Part shown: piece by piece, positions 51,450 to 61,268 of the stretch
How the letters are laid out: each line of letters begins with the position of its first letter
How positions within the stretch are numbered: position 1 is the stretch's first letter
Source of the DNA: Pedobacter sp. N36a
Lineage (GTDB): Bacteria > Bacteroidota > Bacteroidia > Sphingobacteriales > Sphingobacteriaceae
Length of the DNA: 64,000 nucleotides
Direction of reading: 5' to 3'
NCBI RefSeq assembly: GCF_014472395.1
Contig: NZ_JACSZW010000004.1
Location: forward strand, 248,001 to 312,000
Notes under the pieces: generated by a model
Databases searched by the model: none
What the model saw: the letters and a program-made list of their open reading frames with translations, nothing else
What the model was told of the DNA's origin: nothing
Position numbers and translations under genes: made by a program

Positions 51450-54212
51450 TTAGCTCAGGTATTCTGAAAGAACATTCCTCATATCTTCCGGCTTGAAGGG
51501 CTTTAAGATATGACCGTTCATTCCAGACTCCGAAAATTTATTGTGCTCATCGTGTAAGGTCGATGCAGTTAAGGCAAGTATAGGCACCTGCTTAAAATAA
51601 GCACCATCCATAGCTCTAATGAGCGTAGTCGTTTCGAAACCATCAATACCCGGCATTTTTATGTCCATAAAGATCAGGTCGTATACATTATCGCGGACTT
51701 TATCCAGGGCTTCTTCTCCCGTAATGGCAAAATCAAGATTGAGTCCCCATTTACCAAAAATACGTTTGGCGATTAAGGCATTGATCTCATTGTCGTCTAC
51801 CACAAGAATCCGTTTGTCCATAAACATATTCGGCTCGGTGAATACTTTTACCTGAGGCACATAATCATTGGCTTTTTCAAAAGAGATGTTGAAATGGAAA
51901 ACCGTCCCCTTCCCTTCTTCACTTTCTACCTGTATGTCTGAACCATAAAGTTCCAGCATTTTTTTGGTGATGGTTAGGCCCAATCCGGTACCTCCATATT
52001 TTCTGGAAATATCAGTTCTTGCCTGAATAAAAGGCTGAAAGATATAGGCCAGTTTTTCCTGCGCGATGCCAATACCCGTATCTCTCACTTCAAAATGAAG
52101 CAATACCCGGTCTCTTTCTTCGGAAAGCATTTTGATTTCCAATAGAATTTTTCCGTCCTGAGTAAATTTAATGGCATTCCCCAGGAGGTTCATCAGTACC
52201 TGATACAAACGTGTTTTATCGCCTTTAACATATTGCGGAATATTTTCATCACAACTGAGCTCCAGCTTATTATTTCTGGCGATCACATTCATCTGTAAAG
52301 ATTTGATCACATCAGAAGCCAGCGTTTTTATGCTAAAAGGAATGGTTTCCAGCTGCACATTTCCGGTTTCCATTTTAGTGAGGTCCAGGATATCATTGAT
52401 GATATTCAGCAGATTCTCTGCTGAAAAACGCAGCAGGTTTAAATCGGGTAACTGTGATTCTTTAGGGTCATTGTCCAGCAACAGGTGTGCCATTCCAATC
52501 ACCGCATTTAATGGCGTTCTGATTTCATGGCTCATCACCGACAGGAACATTTCTTTTGCGGCACTCAGCTGCAGGGCTTGCTCTTTAGCCTCTACCATTT
52601 CCTTTTCTACCTGTTTCCGCTGGGAGATATCAGTGATCAGGTCAATCTGGCGTTCTACTTTTCCTTTCTCATTTACGATTGGCGTATTAGAAACAGAAAG
52701 CCAGATGGGCTCTCCGGATTTCGTTTTTGCCTGTACTTCTATCGAATAAGATTCCCTGTTGTTGGCTTTCTTTCTGGAAGCCACGATGAGTTCTCGCTGT
52801 GCTTCATCTTTGGAAAGGATGTCTCCTAAACGACGTCCTTGTAATTCATTTAAGGTATAGCCGGTCAGCTTTTCCATGGAGTGATTGATCCAGGTGGTAA
52901 AGCCTTCGCCATCGGAAATATTCACACCGGTATCCGTTTTACTGGCCACCAGGGAGAGTAATTGTAGTTCTTCTTCCGCTTTCTTTTTTTCTGTAATGTC
53001 GAGGATAATCTCCACTTCTATTTCCACCTTACCTTCGTCATTGAAGACTACGGTATTATAGATGGATAGCCATATAGGCTGTTTATCTTTACGGTAAGCC
53101 AGCAGGTCGACCGTAAAAGACTGGTGTCTATTGGTCAGCTCCCTTACCTGTTGAATGAGTTCCAGATCCGTTCCCGGGCCCTGAATTAAATCACCGAGGC
53201 GCTTTCCTTTCATATCTTCCAGCGTAAAGCCGGTAATTTTCTCAAAAGCTGCATTTACCCAGGTCACATGGTTATCTGAATCATTGATCACCACTGCATT
53301 GTTCACTTTACTCGCCACGAAGGAAAGCTTCATCAATTCATTTTCTACTCTTTTGTTCTCCGTAATGTCTCTTCCGTAAGCGTACCAGCGTTTGTTTTTA
53401 CAAACCATATTCCAGCTCAGCCAACGGATTAAACCGCTTTTGGTAACAATCCTGAAATCAATATTGAACTGTTTTGAGCCATCGGCAAGTCCTGATTCCA
53501 GAGCTTCGAATACGCGATCAATATCGTCACGGTAACAGAATGTCCAGGCAGTTAAGCCAATTGCTTCCTCCACTTCATATTCCAGCACCGTGGTCACGGC
53601 ATTGTTTACAAACAGCAGTTCGCCTTTATCGTCGAGGATACAGTGAATTTCAGGAGATACAGTAGAGATATTGAGGAGTTCTTCAAAGCGCTGGGCTTTA
53701 AGGCTCAGTTCTTTTGCTTTTTTCCGAAGGGAAATATGGGTAATGACTTCTTTGGCAAGGATCTGAAGCCCCTCTTTTTGTGCGGCAGTCATTTCTTTAG
53801 GCAGCTGATCAAATACGCAGATCGTGCCTAAACAGTAGCCATCTTCATCAATTAAAGGTGCAGCAGCATAATACCTCAGGTGATGGTCGTCGATTACAGA
53901 AGGATGCAAACTAAAGCGCAGATCCTGCGTTGCATCACTGACTTCAAAAATATGATCAGATTGAATGGCCTGCTCAGCAAATGAAAAACTTCTGGGCAGC
54001 TGTTTACAGTCCAGCCCAATCACAGATTTAAACCATAACCGATCTTCATCAACCAATGCAATGATGGCAATAGGAGTATTGCAGATCAAGCTGGCCAGCT
54101 TCGTAATGTTATCGAACTCCTGTTCTGGAGGAGTATCTAATATATCACAGTCCCGCAACGCCCGTAAGCGCTTCATTTCATAAGTTGATGAAGTATGGTT
54201 ATTCTTTAGCAT
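51450..54212 (-). CDS. Hybrid sensor histidine kinase (GAF-PAS-PAS-PAS-HisKA-HATPase-REC)
   Basis: 920 aa, no transmembrane segment seen, so cytosolic. GAF domain about 25-165; PAS domains about 175-285, 292-412 and 415-535; dimerisation helix with the phospho-His at H562 (MSHEIRTPLNA); HATPase with N box LLGNAIKF (about 677-684) and DTGIG (711-715); receiver domain about 800-918 with DD at 806-807 and phospho-acceptor D850 in FMDIKMPG. The second and third PAS are close copies of each other; the second has IQGPGTD as in LOV domains but no flavin-binding Cys. There is no output domain after the receiver, so a phosphorelay partner is expected elsewhere. Confidence 0.92.
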   Translation of the reverse strand: MLKNNHTSSTYEMKRLRALRDCDILDTPPEQEFDNITKLASLICNTPIAIIALVDEDRLWFKSVIGLDCKQLPRSFSFAEQAIQSDHIFEVSDATQDLRFSLHPSVIDDHHLRYYAAAPLIDEDGYCLGTICVFDQLPKEMTAAQKEGLQILAKEVITHISLRKKAKELSLKAQRFEELLNISTVSPEIHCILDDKGELLFVNNAVTTVLEYEVEEAIGLTAWTFCYRDDIDRVFEALESGLADGSKQFNIDFRIVTKSGLIRWLSWNMVCKNKRWYAYGRDITENKRVENELMKLSFVASKVNNAVVINDSDNHVTWVNAAFEKITGFTLEDMKGKRLGDLIQGPGTDLELIQQVRELTNRHQSFTVDLLAYRKDKQPIWLSIYNTVVFNDEGKVEIEVEIILDITEKKKAEEELQLLSLVASKTDTGVNISDGEGFTTWINHSMEKLTGYTLNELQGRRLGDILSKDEAQRELIVASRKKANNRESYSIEVQAKTKSGEPIWLSVSNTPIVNEKGKVERQIDLITDISQRKQVEKEMVEAKEQALQLSAAKEMFLSVMSHEIRTPLNAVIGMAHLLLDNDPKESQLPDLNLLRFSAENLLNIINDILDLTKMETGNVQLETIPFSIKTLASDVIKSLQMNVIARNNKLELSCDENIPQYVKGDKTRLYQVLMNLLGNAIKFTQDGKILLEIKMLSEERDRVLLHFEVRDTGIGIAQEKLAYIFQPFIQARTDISRKYGGTGLGLTITKKMLELYGSDIQVESEEGKGTVFHFNISFEKANDYVPQVKVFTEPNMFMDKRILVVDDNEINALIAKRIFGKWGLNLDFAITGEEALDKVRDNVYDLIFMDIKMPGIDGFETTTLIRAMDGAYFKQVPILALTASTLHDEHNKFSESGMNGHILKPFKPEDMRNVLSEYLS

Positions 54213-54231
54213 TTAAGCAAGTTCTTCCTGT

Positions 54232-55503
54232 TTATTTGTACAAGGGAAATTGACTTACCAGCTGAATTACTTTTTCTTTTACCGCGATTAAATTATGCTC
54301 ATCCTCCGAATTCGTAATCACCTGATCAATCAGATCAACAATGGTTTCCATATCTTTTTCTTTAAAACCTCTGGTGGTGATGGCTGCTGTGCCTACACGG
54401 ATACCTGAAGTGACAAAAGGCGACTTATCGTCAAAAGGAACCATATTTTTATTCACGGTAATATCCGCTTTTTCAAGCGCATTCTCCGCTGCTTTACCAG
54501 TTATATTTTTGTTGCGCAGGTCAATCAGCATTAAATGATTGTCTGTACCACCAGAAATAATTCCGTAACCTCTGGATACGAAAGCTTTAGCCATCGCCTG
54601 AGCATTGGCTTTCACTTGTGTGATATAAGTCAGATACTCATCACTCAATGCTTCACCGAAAGCAATTGCTTTCGCCGCAATGATGTGCTCCAATGGTCCG
54701 CCCTGTGTTCCTGGGAATACTGCCATATCTAATACAGAAGACATCATTCTGGTTTCACCTTTAGGTGTTTTGATTCCGAAAGGGTTTTCGAAATCTTTGC
54801 CCATCATGATCATACCACCACGAGGACCACGAAGGGTTTTGTGGGTAGTTGTGGTAACAATATGGCAATGGGGTAGTGGATTGGCCAATAAACCGCGGGC
54901 AATCATCCCTGCTGGGTGAGAGATATCAGCCAATACCAATGCACCGATTTTATCAGCTACACTACGGATAAAAGCATAATCCCACTCTCTTGAATAAGCA
55001 GAAGCACCGCAGATGATCAACTTAGGACGTTCCGCAAGCGCGATTTCTTCCAGTTTAGCATAGTCGATTAAACCATCTTCTTTCTTTACTCCATAAAACA
55101 ATGGCTGATACAATTTCCCTGAAAAGTTAACCGGAGAACCATGTGTTAAGTGCCCGCCATGAGAAAGGTCAAATCCTAATATTTTATCTCCTGGCTGGAT
55201 CACTGCAAGCATTACTGCTGCATTTGCCTGTGCGCCTGAGTGCGGCTGTACGTTCACCCATTCTGCTCCAAAAAGTTGCTTTGCACGCTCAATAGCGATG
55301 GTTTCTACCTCATCCACTACCTGGCAGCCGCCATAGTATCTTTTTCCTGGAAGGCCTTCAGCATATTTATTAGTTAAACATGATCCTGCGGCCTCCATTA
55401 CTTGCTTGCTCACAAAGTTTTCAGAAGCAATCAGCTCCAAGCCATTTTCCTGACGGTCCAATTCCCTGTCAATCAAATCAAAAATTAAAGTATCTCTAGT
55501 CAT
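54232..55503 (-). CDS. glyA: Serine hydroxymethyltransferase
   Basis: PLP enzyme interconverting serine and glycine with tetrahydrofolate, the main one-carbon source. Visible: [46 protein letters not shown], and the PLP lysine in [14 protein letters not shown]. The 423-aa length is normal. Divergent from dxs with about 93 bp between. Confidence 0.96.
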   Translation of the reverse strand: MTRDTLIFDLIDRELDRQENGLELIASENFVSKQVMEAAGSCLTNKYAEGLPGKRYYGGCQVVDEVETIAIERAKQLFGAEWVNVQPHSGAQANAAVMLAVIQPGDKILGFDLSHGGHLTHGSPVNFSGKLYQPLFYGVKKEDGLIDYAKLEEIALAERPKLIICGASAYSREWDYAFIRSVADKIGALVLADISHPAGMIARGLLANPLPHCHIVTTTTHKTLRGPRGGMIMMGKDFENPFGIKTPKGETRMMSSVLDMAVFPGTQGGPLEHIIAAKAIAFGEALSDEYLTYITQVKANAQAMAKAFVSRGYGIISGGTDNHLMLIDLRNKNITGKAAENALEKADITVNKNMVPFDDKSPFVTSGIRVGTAAITTRGFKEKDMETIVDLIDQVITNSEDEHNLIAVKEKVIQLVSQFPLYK

Positions 55504-55596
55504 TTATTGAAGTATTAATTTGTAAAATTAATGATTTTCCTTCTTAGTTTGGTAACAAAATACCTTACTTTGTAGTTCTATTCTATAAAACACTGC

Positions 55597-57525
55597 ATGG
55601 AAGATATCACCCGTCCATTATTACCAAACATAAATTATCCTGCTGATTTAAAGCAGTATAAAGAAGAAGATCTCGAACAAATTTGTCAGGAACTACGCCA
55701 GTACATCATTGATGTAGTGAGTGTAAACGGAGGGCATTTTGGCGCAAGTCTGGGTGTAGTGGAACTCACTGTAGCCTTACATTACGTTTTAAACACTCCT
55801 TACGACAGGCTGGTTTGGGACGTTGGCCACCAGGCTTACGGACACAAAATCCTGACAGGAAGGAAGTCGGTATTTCATACGAACCGCATCCTTGATGGTA
55901 TCAGTGGATTCCCGAAAATCACTGAAAGTGAGTATGATACCTTTGGCGTTGGCCACTCTTCTACTTCTATTTCCGCAGCATTGGGTATGGCAGTTGCCTC
56001 TCATTATAAGGGAGAAACTGACCGTCAGCATGTCGCTGTAATCGGCGATGGCGCGATGACCGCAGGTCTGGCCTTTGAAGGCTTAAACCATGCGGGTATA
56101 GAAGATTCTAACCTATTGGTGATCCTGAACGACAATTGTATGTCTATCGATCCCAATGTTGGCGCTTTAAAGGAATATTTAACCAGCATTACGACTTCTA
56201 AATCATACAATCGCTTCCGAGATGACATTTCTAATGTTTTAATTAAGCTTTCTGAACTGGGGCCAAATGCCCATAAGTTTGTGAAGAAAATTGAAAAAAG
56301 CATTAAAGGCACTTTATTGAACCAAAGCAATCTATTTGAATCGTTAAACTTCAGGTATTTTGGTCCCGTAGATGGCCATGATGTGGTGCGTTTGGCACAA
56401 GTGATCCGCGATTTAAAGGACATTCCAGGCCCTAAACTGTTACATTGTGTGACGGTAAAAGGAAAAGGTTTCGCCCTTGCGGAGAAAGATCAGACCAAAT
56501 GGCATGCACCAGGTCTTTTTGATAAGATTACCGGTGAAATCAAGAAAGCAGCAACAGATAAACCTCAGCCGCCAAAATATCAGGATGTTTTCGGACATAC
56601 CCTGGTAGAACTTGCGGAAGAGAATAAAAAGATTGTGGGGATTACTCCTGCGATGCCATCAGGTTCTTCGATGAACATCATGATGAAAGCGATGCCTAAC
56701 CGTGCATTTGACGTCGGTATTGCAGAACAGCATGCCGTTACTTTCTCTGCCGGACTGGCTACACAAGGACTGGTTCCTTTCTGTAACATCTATTCCAGCT
56801 TTATGCAAAGGGCTTATGATCAGGTGATCCACGATGTGGCCATTCAAAACCTGAATGTGGTGTTCTGTTTAGACCGCGCAGGATTTGCAGGTTCTGATGG
56901 GGCTACACACCATGGCGCCTATGACCTAGCTTATATGCGCTGTATCCCAAATATGACCGTTGCAGCTCCAATGAATGAGGAAGAACTCAGAAATCTGATG
57001 TATACCGCGCAATTGGAAAATCAAGGTCCGTTTTCTATCCGCTATCCGAGAGGAAATGGGGTGCTGACAGATTGGAAACGTCCTTTCAAAGCATTAGAAA
57101 TTGGTAAAGGCCGCAAAATATGTGATGGCGAAGATGTGGCCATACTGACCATTGGTCATGTGGGTAATTTTGCTGTGGATGCTTGCAAGGAGCTGAACAG
57201 TGAAGGCATTCATCCGGCACATTATGACATGCGCTTTGTGAAACCTTTAGATGAGGCTTTATTGCATGATGTGTTTAAACGCTATAAAAACGTCATCACC
57301 GTAGAAGATGGTTGTCTGCAAGGAGGCCTTGGAAGCGCAGTGTTAGAGTTTATGGCAGATCACCAGTACAATGCCAATGTAACCCGCTTGGGTATCCCTG
57401 ATGAGTTTATTGACCATGGTGAGCAGCAGGAATTATGGGCGCTTTGTGGTTATGATAAAGCAGGCATCATTACTGTGGTAAAAAAAAACGCTGTGAGGAG
57501 AACAACGGCAACGATCGCCTCTTAG
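55597..57525 (+). CDS. dxs: 1-deoxy-D-xylulose-5-phosphate synthase
   Basis: ThDP enzyme condensing pyruvate and glyceraldehyde 3-phosphate to DXP, the entry to the MEP isoprenoid pathway and also to B6 (see pdxA) and thiamine. N-terminal [16 protein letters not shown], ThDP motif [18 protein letters not shown], the transketolase middle domain with [15 protein letters not shown] and [15 protein letters not shown], and the C-terminal domain with [13 protein letters not shown]. The 642-aa length is standard. A 7-base near-match to the -7 element (TTACTTTG) lies 25 nt upstream. Confidence 0.96.
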   Translation: MEDITRPLLPNINYPADLKQYKEEDLEQICQELRQYIIDVVSVNGGHFGASLGVVELTVALHYVLNTPYDRLVWDVGHQAYGHKILTGRKSVFHTNRILDGISGFPKITESEYDTFGVGHSSTSISAALGMAVASHYKGETDRQHVAVIGDGAMTAGLAFEGLNHAGIEDSNLLVILNDNCMSIDPNVGALKEYLTSITTSKSYNRFRDDISNVLIKLSELGPNAHKFVKKIEKSIKGTLLNQSNLFESLNFRYFGPVDGHDVVRLAQVIRDLKDIPGPKLLHCVTVKGKGFALAEKDQTKWHAPGLFDKITGEIKKAATDKPQPPKYQDVFGHTLVELAEENKKIVGITPAMPSGSSMNIMMKAMPNRAFDVGIAEQHAVTFSAGLATQGLVPFCNIYSSFMQRAYDQVIHDVAIQNLNVVFCLDRAGFAGSDGATHHGAYDLAYMRCIPNMTVAAPMNEEELRNLMYTAQLENQGPFSIRYPRGNGVLTDWKRPFKALEIGKGRKICDGEDVAILTIGHVGNFAVDACKELNSEGIHPAHYDMRFVKPLDEALLHDVFKRYKNVITVEDGCLQGGLGSAVLEFMADHQYNANVTRLGIPDEFIDHGEQQELWALCGYDKAGIITVVKKNAVRRTTATIAS

Positions 57526-57568
57526 AAGAATAACAGTTTAGGTCCTCTTTTGGGATCAAAGAATATAC

Positions 57569-57606
57569 AAAAAGGCCTGCTCATTTTAACATGAGCAGGC
57601 CTTTTT
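57569..57606. terminator. Bidirectional terminator between dxs and rocD
   Basis: Perfect 16-bp stem AAAAAGGCCTGCTCAT (57569-57584) with ATGAGCAGGCCTTTTT (57591-57606), 6-nt loop, T-runs on both strands. It serves the convergent dxs and rocD genes. Confidence 0.92.
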
Positions 57607-57615
57607 CCGTATCGC

Positions 57616-58887
57616 TTAATTGGCTTTATGAGCAAATTCCATTAATGATTTTTCAATGATGACCAGGCATTCTTTGATCTGCGCTTCGGTGATCACCAGT
57701 GGAGGTGCCAAACGGATCTTATTACCCTGAGTCGGTTTTGCCAGCAACCCATGCTCCTGGAATTTAACACAGATGTCCCATGCCATATTAGAATCTTCCG
57801 GACAATAGATCACGATCGCATTCAGCAATCCTTTCCCTCTAACGAGTTCAATGATCCCTATCCTTTTGGCGATATCTTCCAGGCCATTTCTCAATAATTC
57901 CCCTAATTTATCGGCATTTTCAGCCAGTTTTTCGTCTATCACCACCTGCATGGCTTCGCGTGCTACTGCACAAGCCAATGGGTTTCCTCCATAAGTAGAA
58001 CCATGTTCACCCGGTTTAATGGTCAGCATTACTTCATCGTTTGCTAAAACGGCTGAAACTGGCAATACCCCACCTGAAATGGCTTTACCTAAGATGATCA
58101 TATCTGGCTGACTGCTTTTATCTATTGGACTCACCTCATAAGAGGCCAGCATACTACCCGTACGGGCAATACCAGTCTGAATTTCATCCACAATAAACAG
58201 CACGTTATAGGCTTTACACAGTGCTTTGATGCGTGGTAAGTAATCCGCATCAGGTACCACTACCCCTGCTTCACCCTGAATGGGCTCCACAATAAATCCT
58301 GCGATATTTTTATTTTGTTTCAAGAGTGCTTCAAAAGCATCCGCATCGTTGTAAGGAACTCGGGCAATTCCGCCTACAAATGGACCGAAATTGTTTCTTG
58401 CACTTTCATCATCAGAGGCAGAAATCACAGAAATTGTTCGGCCATGGAAGTTTCCATTGGCGAAAACGATCGTTGCCTGATCAGCAGGAATGCCTTTCAC
58501 CTGATAAGCCCATTTTCTGCACAGTTTCATGGCACTTTCTACCGCTTCCACACCAGAATTCATGATTAAAGCTTTATCATAACCGAATAGCTGAGTAAGA
58601 AACTCTTCAAAATCACCCAGTTTATCGTTGTAGAATGCACGGGACGTCAGCGTTAATTTTTCTGCCTGACCTTTTAAAGCATCAATAATCCTTGGATGAC
58701 AATGACCTTGATTTACAGCCGAATAAGCCGAAAGGAAATCGTAATATTTCTTACCTGCTACGTCCCAAAGGAAAACTCCTTCTCCTCTTTCCAGTACCAC
58801 TGGCAAAGGATGGTAGTTATGGGCACCGTACTTGTTTTCTTTTTCGATTAGCGCTTCGGCTTTACTTAAATTTGCTGTAATACTCAT
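57616..58887 (-). CDS. rocD: Ornithine-oxo-acid transaminase
   Basis: Class III PLP aminotransferase moving the delta-amino group of ornithine to 2-oxoglutarate, giving glutamate semialdehyde on the way to proline or glutamate. The start [27 protein letters not shown] is typical of ornithine aminotransferase. Further motifs are [27 protein letters not shown] and the PLP Lys in ILGKAISGG. At 423 aa it fits. Divergent from an Lrp regulator that probably controls it. Confidence 0.93.
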   Translation of the reverse strand: MSITANLSKAEALIEKENKYGAHNYHPLPVVLERGEGVFLWDVAGKKYYDFLSAYSAVNQGHCHPRIIDALKGQAEKLTLTSRAFYNDKLGDFEEFLTQLFGYDKALIMNSGVEAVESAMKLCRKWAYQVKGIPADQATIVFANGNFHGRTISVISASDDESARNNFGPFVGGIARVPYNDADAFEALLKQNKNIAGFIVEPIQGEAGVVVPDADYLPRIKALCKAYNVLFIVDEIQTGIARTGSMLASYEVSPIDKSSQPDMIILGKAISGGVLPVSAVLANDEVMLTIKPGEHGSTYGGNPLACAVAREAMQVVIDEKLAENADKLGELLRNGLEDIAKRIGIIELVRGKGLLNAIVIYCPEDSNMAWDICVKFQEHGLLAKPTQGNKIRLAPPLVITEAQIKECLVIIEKSLMEFAHKAN

Positions 58888-58950
58888 TATTTACTATATT
58901 ATTGGGTAGGCAACTAAGGTAATGATATTTATTATTTAACACTAAAAAAA

Positions 58951-58971
58951 GGATAATTTGACTTATTATCC
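58951..58971. promoter_or_regulatory. Candidate Lrp operator between rocD and the second Lrp gene
   Basis: GGATAAT-7 nt-ATTATCC, a perfect 21-bp inverted repeat in the 156-bp divergent region. Weak -7 matches flank it: TACCTTAG on the minus strand (58921-58914) for rocD and TCTATTTG on the plus strand (58984-58991) for the regulator. It would overlap the -33 region of the regulator promoter. Confidence 0.5.
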
Positions 58972-59043
58972 GCCTAAAAAAAGTCTATTTGAATTAAAAA
59001 TTCGATATTCGAAGCATAAAACGAAATCTAAAAACACACATTC

Positions 59044-59496
59044 ATGGAGGCTATTGATGAATTCGATATTCAGATCTTACAACAATTGGAAAAGGATGGC
59101 CGTATGGCCTATTCGGCTATCGCCACTGCCTTAGGCGTATCGAATACGATGGTACATCAACGCATCTCCCGGCTAACCGAGCAGGGCATCCTCACTGGAA
59201 TTAAGCCGGTATTGGATGAAAAAAAAATGGGCTATGATTGGGGCGCATTTACAGGCATTGCACTGGAGAAAGACCACGATTCAGACCGGATTATTGAGGA
59301 GTTAAAGAAAATACCGGAAGTCACAGAATGCTATTATATCACTGGCGTGTACACCTTGTACATTAAGATTATGGCCAAAAACCATGAGCACATGAGAAGG
59401 GTACTCTATGAGAAAATTGACAACATCCCTGGAATTGCTAAAACAGATTCTATTATTGAACTGGGCTGCGCATTTAAAAGAAATATCATGCTATAA
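59044..59496 (+). CDS. Lrp/AsnC family transcriptional regulator
   Basis: 150 aa. Winged helix-turn-helix (about 4-62, FDIQILQQLEKDGRMAYSAIATALGVS) and RAM domain (about 68-145, with TECYYITGVYTLYIKI). It is transcribed away from rocD, so it is the likely regulator of ornithine catabolism. It is distinct from the regulator at 2005-2472. Confidence 0.93.
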   Translation: MEAIDEFDIQILQQLEKDGRMAYSAIATALGVSNTMVHQRISRLTEQGILTGIKPVLDEKKMGYDWGAFTGIALEKDHDSDRIIEELKKIPEVTECYYITGVYTLYIKIMAKNHEHMRRVLYEKIDNIPGIAKTDSIIELGCAFKRNIML

Positions 59497-59525
59497 GCAA
59501 ATACAATAGTTTTGCTTTTAATTTA

Positions 59526-59571
59526 GAAGGCCGTTTACCTCTTTCGAGGAAACGGCCTTCAGCTGATTTAT
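59526..59571. terminator. Terminator between the Lrp gene and susD
   Basis: GAAGGCCGTTT (59526-59536) with AAACGGCCTTC (59550-59560), one bulged A, extended by CCTC/GAGG around a TTTC loop. The plus strand continues with a T-rich stretch. It separates the convergent lrp and susD genes. Confidence 0.8.
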
Positions 59572-59592
59572 TTTTCGGAACAACAGTTTGGA

Positions 59593-61245
59593 TTAGTATC
59601 CAGGGGTTTGTACCAATACCCCTTTTGACTTGTCGATTTCGGCTTGAGGAACCGGCATCAGGTATAATTTATCAGACCAAACCCGTTGTTGAATCTGACT
59701 ATTTTTAACATCAGTAATACTTTTCATCACCTCCGGTGCAATTTTCCACCTCCTGATGTCCATATAACGCTGACCTTCTAAAGCAAGCTCTACTCTACGC
59801 TCTGCTCTGATAAAAGTTCTTAATGTTTCTTTCGTAGCAAATTTAGCGCGATCTACCAAAGGCATTCCTGCACGCGCTCTGATCTTATCTAAAGCTTCAT
59901 AAATGCTGTTATCAGGACCAGAAAGCTCATTCTTAGCCTCTGCATAAGTTAATAAAATCTCCGCATAGCGGATTAAGATCACGTTTGCATGGTTGTCAAT
60001 CTGCGCCTCATAAACAGAAGGATCTACCATTTTACGGAAGTTGTAACCTGTTCTAGAGAAGTTATTTCCGGCAACCCAGTTAAATGTGAAATTAGCCTCT
60101 ATTCCATTCCATTCTGCACCATCAAATAAGATACTTGCATAAAAGCGTGGGTCACGGTTTTTATATTCCTGAGCAAATGCAGCTTTATCATTCGTATACC
60201 ATTCTGCACGCTGAGCAGGGGCTACCGGAACAATTGCTGCTCCTGTTTTATAATTACCATAGGCATCTACCATCGACTGTGTAGGTGTTACAGAACTCCA
60301 GCCACCCAGTGTTGCAGGAGGCAGATAGGTATTTAAGCCATTGGCATCAATTTGTGGAATCTGCTGACGGTCTAAAATCACTTCGATGTTACCTTCGCTC
60401 TTCTGGTAGAATAGACGTTCATAATTACGCAATCCTGTCAGGAAATTAGCCTTGTCTTTCTCATCAGCAAAATCTACCCATTTACTGTAATCATCCAGAC
60501 CGTCATTCTTTTCAGCCTCTGTAGTCGTAAACAGATCATATCCCAGACCCATCACTGCTGCAGCTGCATCAGCGGCCTGCTGGTATTGTCCGTCATATAG
60601 GTAAGCACGGGCTTTCAATGCTAAAGCAGCGCCCTTAGTGATCCTGCCTTTTTCATTTGGTTTACCACCTCCATATTGCTGAGGAAGCACTTTTGATACG
60701 GCCTCCAACTCAGAAAGGATGAAATCCAACACCTCTTTCCTTGGTGTTCTTGGAAGATTTGCCTCTCCTAAGGCCAGAACTTTGGTCACTAGCGGCACAT
60801 TACCAAAAGTGTTCATTAGTCTGAAATAGGAATAAGCGCGCATGAAACGAACTTCTGCTTTATATCTTTCCAGCAATTCCGCAGAGATGACCGTTACCTT
60901 ATCTGCATTTTCAAGGAAATAATTCTGACGGCGGATGTCTTCATAATTCCATCCTGCATCTTCGGTAGAAGACATGGTTCCGGCAGAAACACTACTTGCA
61001 GTGCTTTCCCAGGCATTTTGCACATGGGCATTGTCTGTCGCACCGTCATCGTAAATAATTCCGTCACCAGGCATTTTTGCATAAACACCCATTACTGCCT
61101 GATAAACATCATTCTCGCTCTTCCAAAAGGTAGCTTCCGACAATTCGTTCAATGGAGGTCTTTCCAGGAAATCTTTTTGACAGGCGGTAATTGACGTCAA
61201 GGTCAACAAGCCCGTAAGTAAATATATTGATGATCTGTTCTTCAT
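59593..61245 (-). CDS. SusD/RagB-like nutrient-binding outer-membrane lipoprotein
   Basis: About 550 aa. Lipoprotein signal with lipobox ITAC (LLTGLLTLTSITACQKDF); the ATG at 61245 is chosen over an earlier in-frame start that spoils the signal peptide. The RagB/SusD fold shows the N-terminal LNELSEATFWKSENDVYQAVMGVY, TPR helices with EVRFMRAYSYFRLMNTFGNVPLV, and the C-terminal IRYAEILLTYAEAKNEL and ERRVELALEGQRYMDIRRW. It forms the lid of the SusC transporter, encoded just upstream. No enzymes follow, so the substrate is unknown. Confidence 0.94.
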   Translation of the reverse strand: MKNRSSIYLLTGLLTLTSITACQKDFLERPPLNELSEATFWKSENDVYQAVMGVYAKMPGDGIIYDDGATDNAHVQNAWESTASSVSAGTMSSTEDAGWNYEDIRRQNYFLENADKVTVISAELLERYKAEVRFMRAYSYFRLMNTFGNVPLVTKVLALGEANLPRTPRKEVLDFILSELEAVSKVLPQQYGGGKPNEKGRITKGAALALKARAYLYDGQYQQAADAAAAVMGLGYDLFTTTEAEKNDGLDDYSKWVDFADEKDKANFLTGLRNYERLFYQKSEGNIEVILDRQQIPQIDANGLNTYLPPATLGGWSSVTPTQSMVDAYGNYKTGAAIVPVAPAQRAEWYTNDKAAFAQEYKNRDPRFYASILFDGAEWNGIEANFTFNWVAGNNFSRTGYNFRKMVDPSVYEAQIDNHANVILIRYAEILLTYAEAKNELSGPDNSIYEALDKIRARAGMPLVDRAKFATKETLRTFIRAERRVELALEGQRYMDIRRWKIAPEVMKSITDVKNSQIQQRVWSDKLYLMPVPQAEIDKSKGVLVQTPGY

Positions 61246-61268
61246 TTTTCTTAATATTAATAGGTCCA

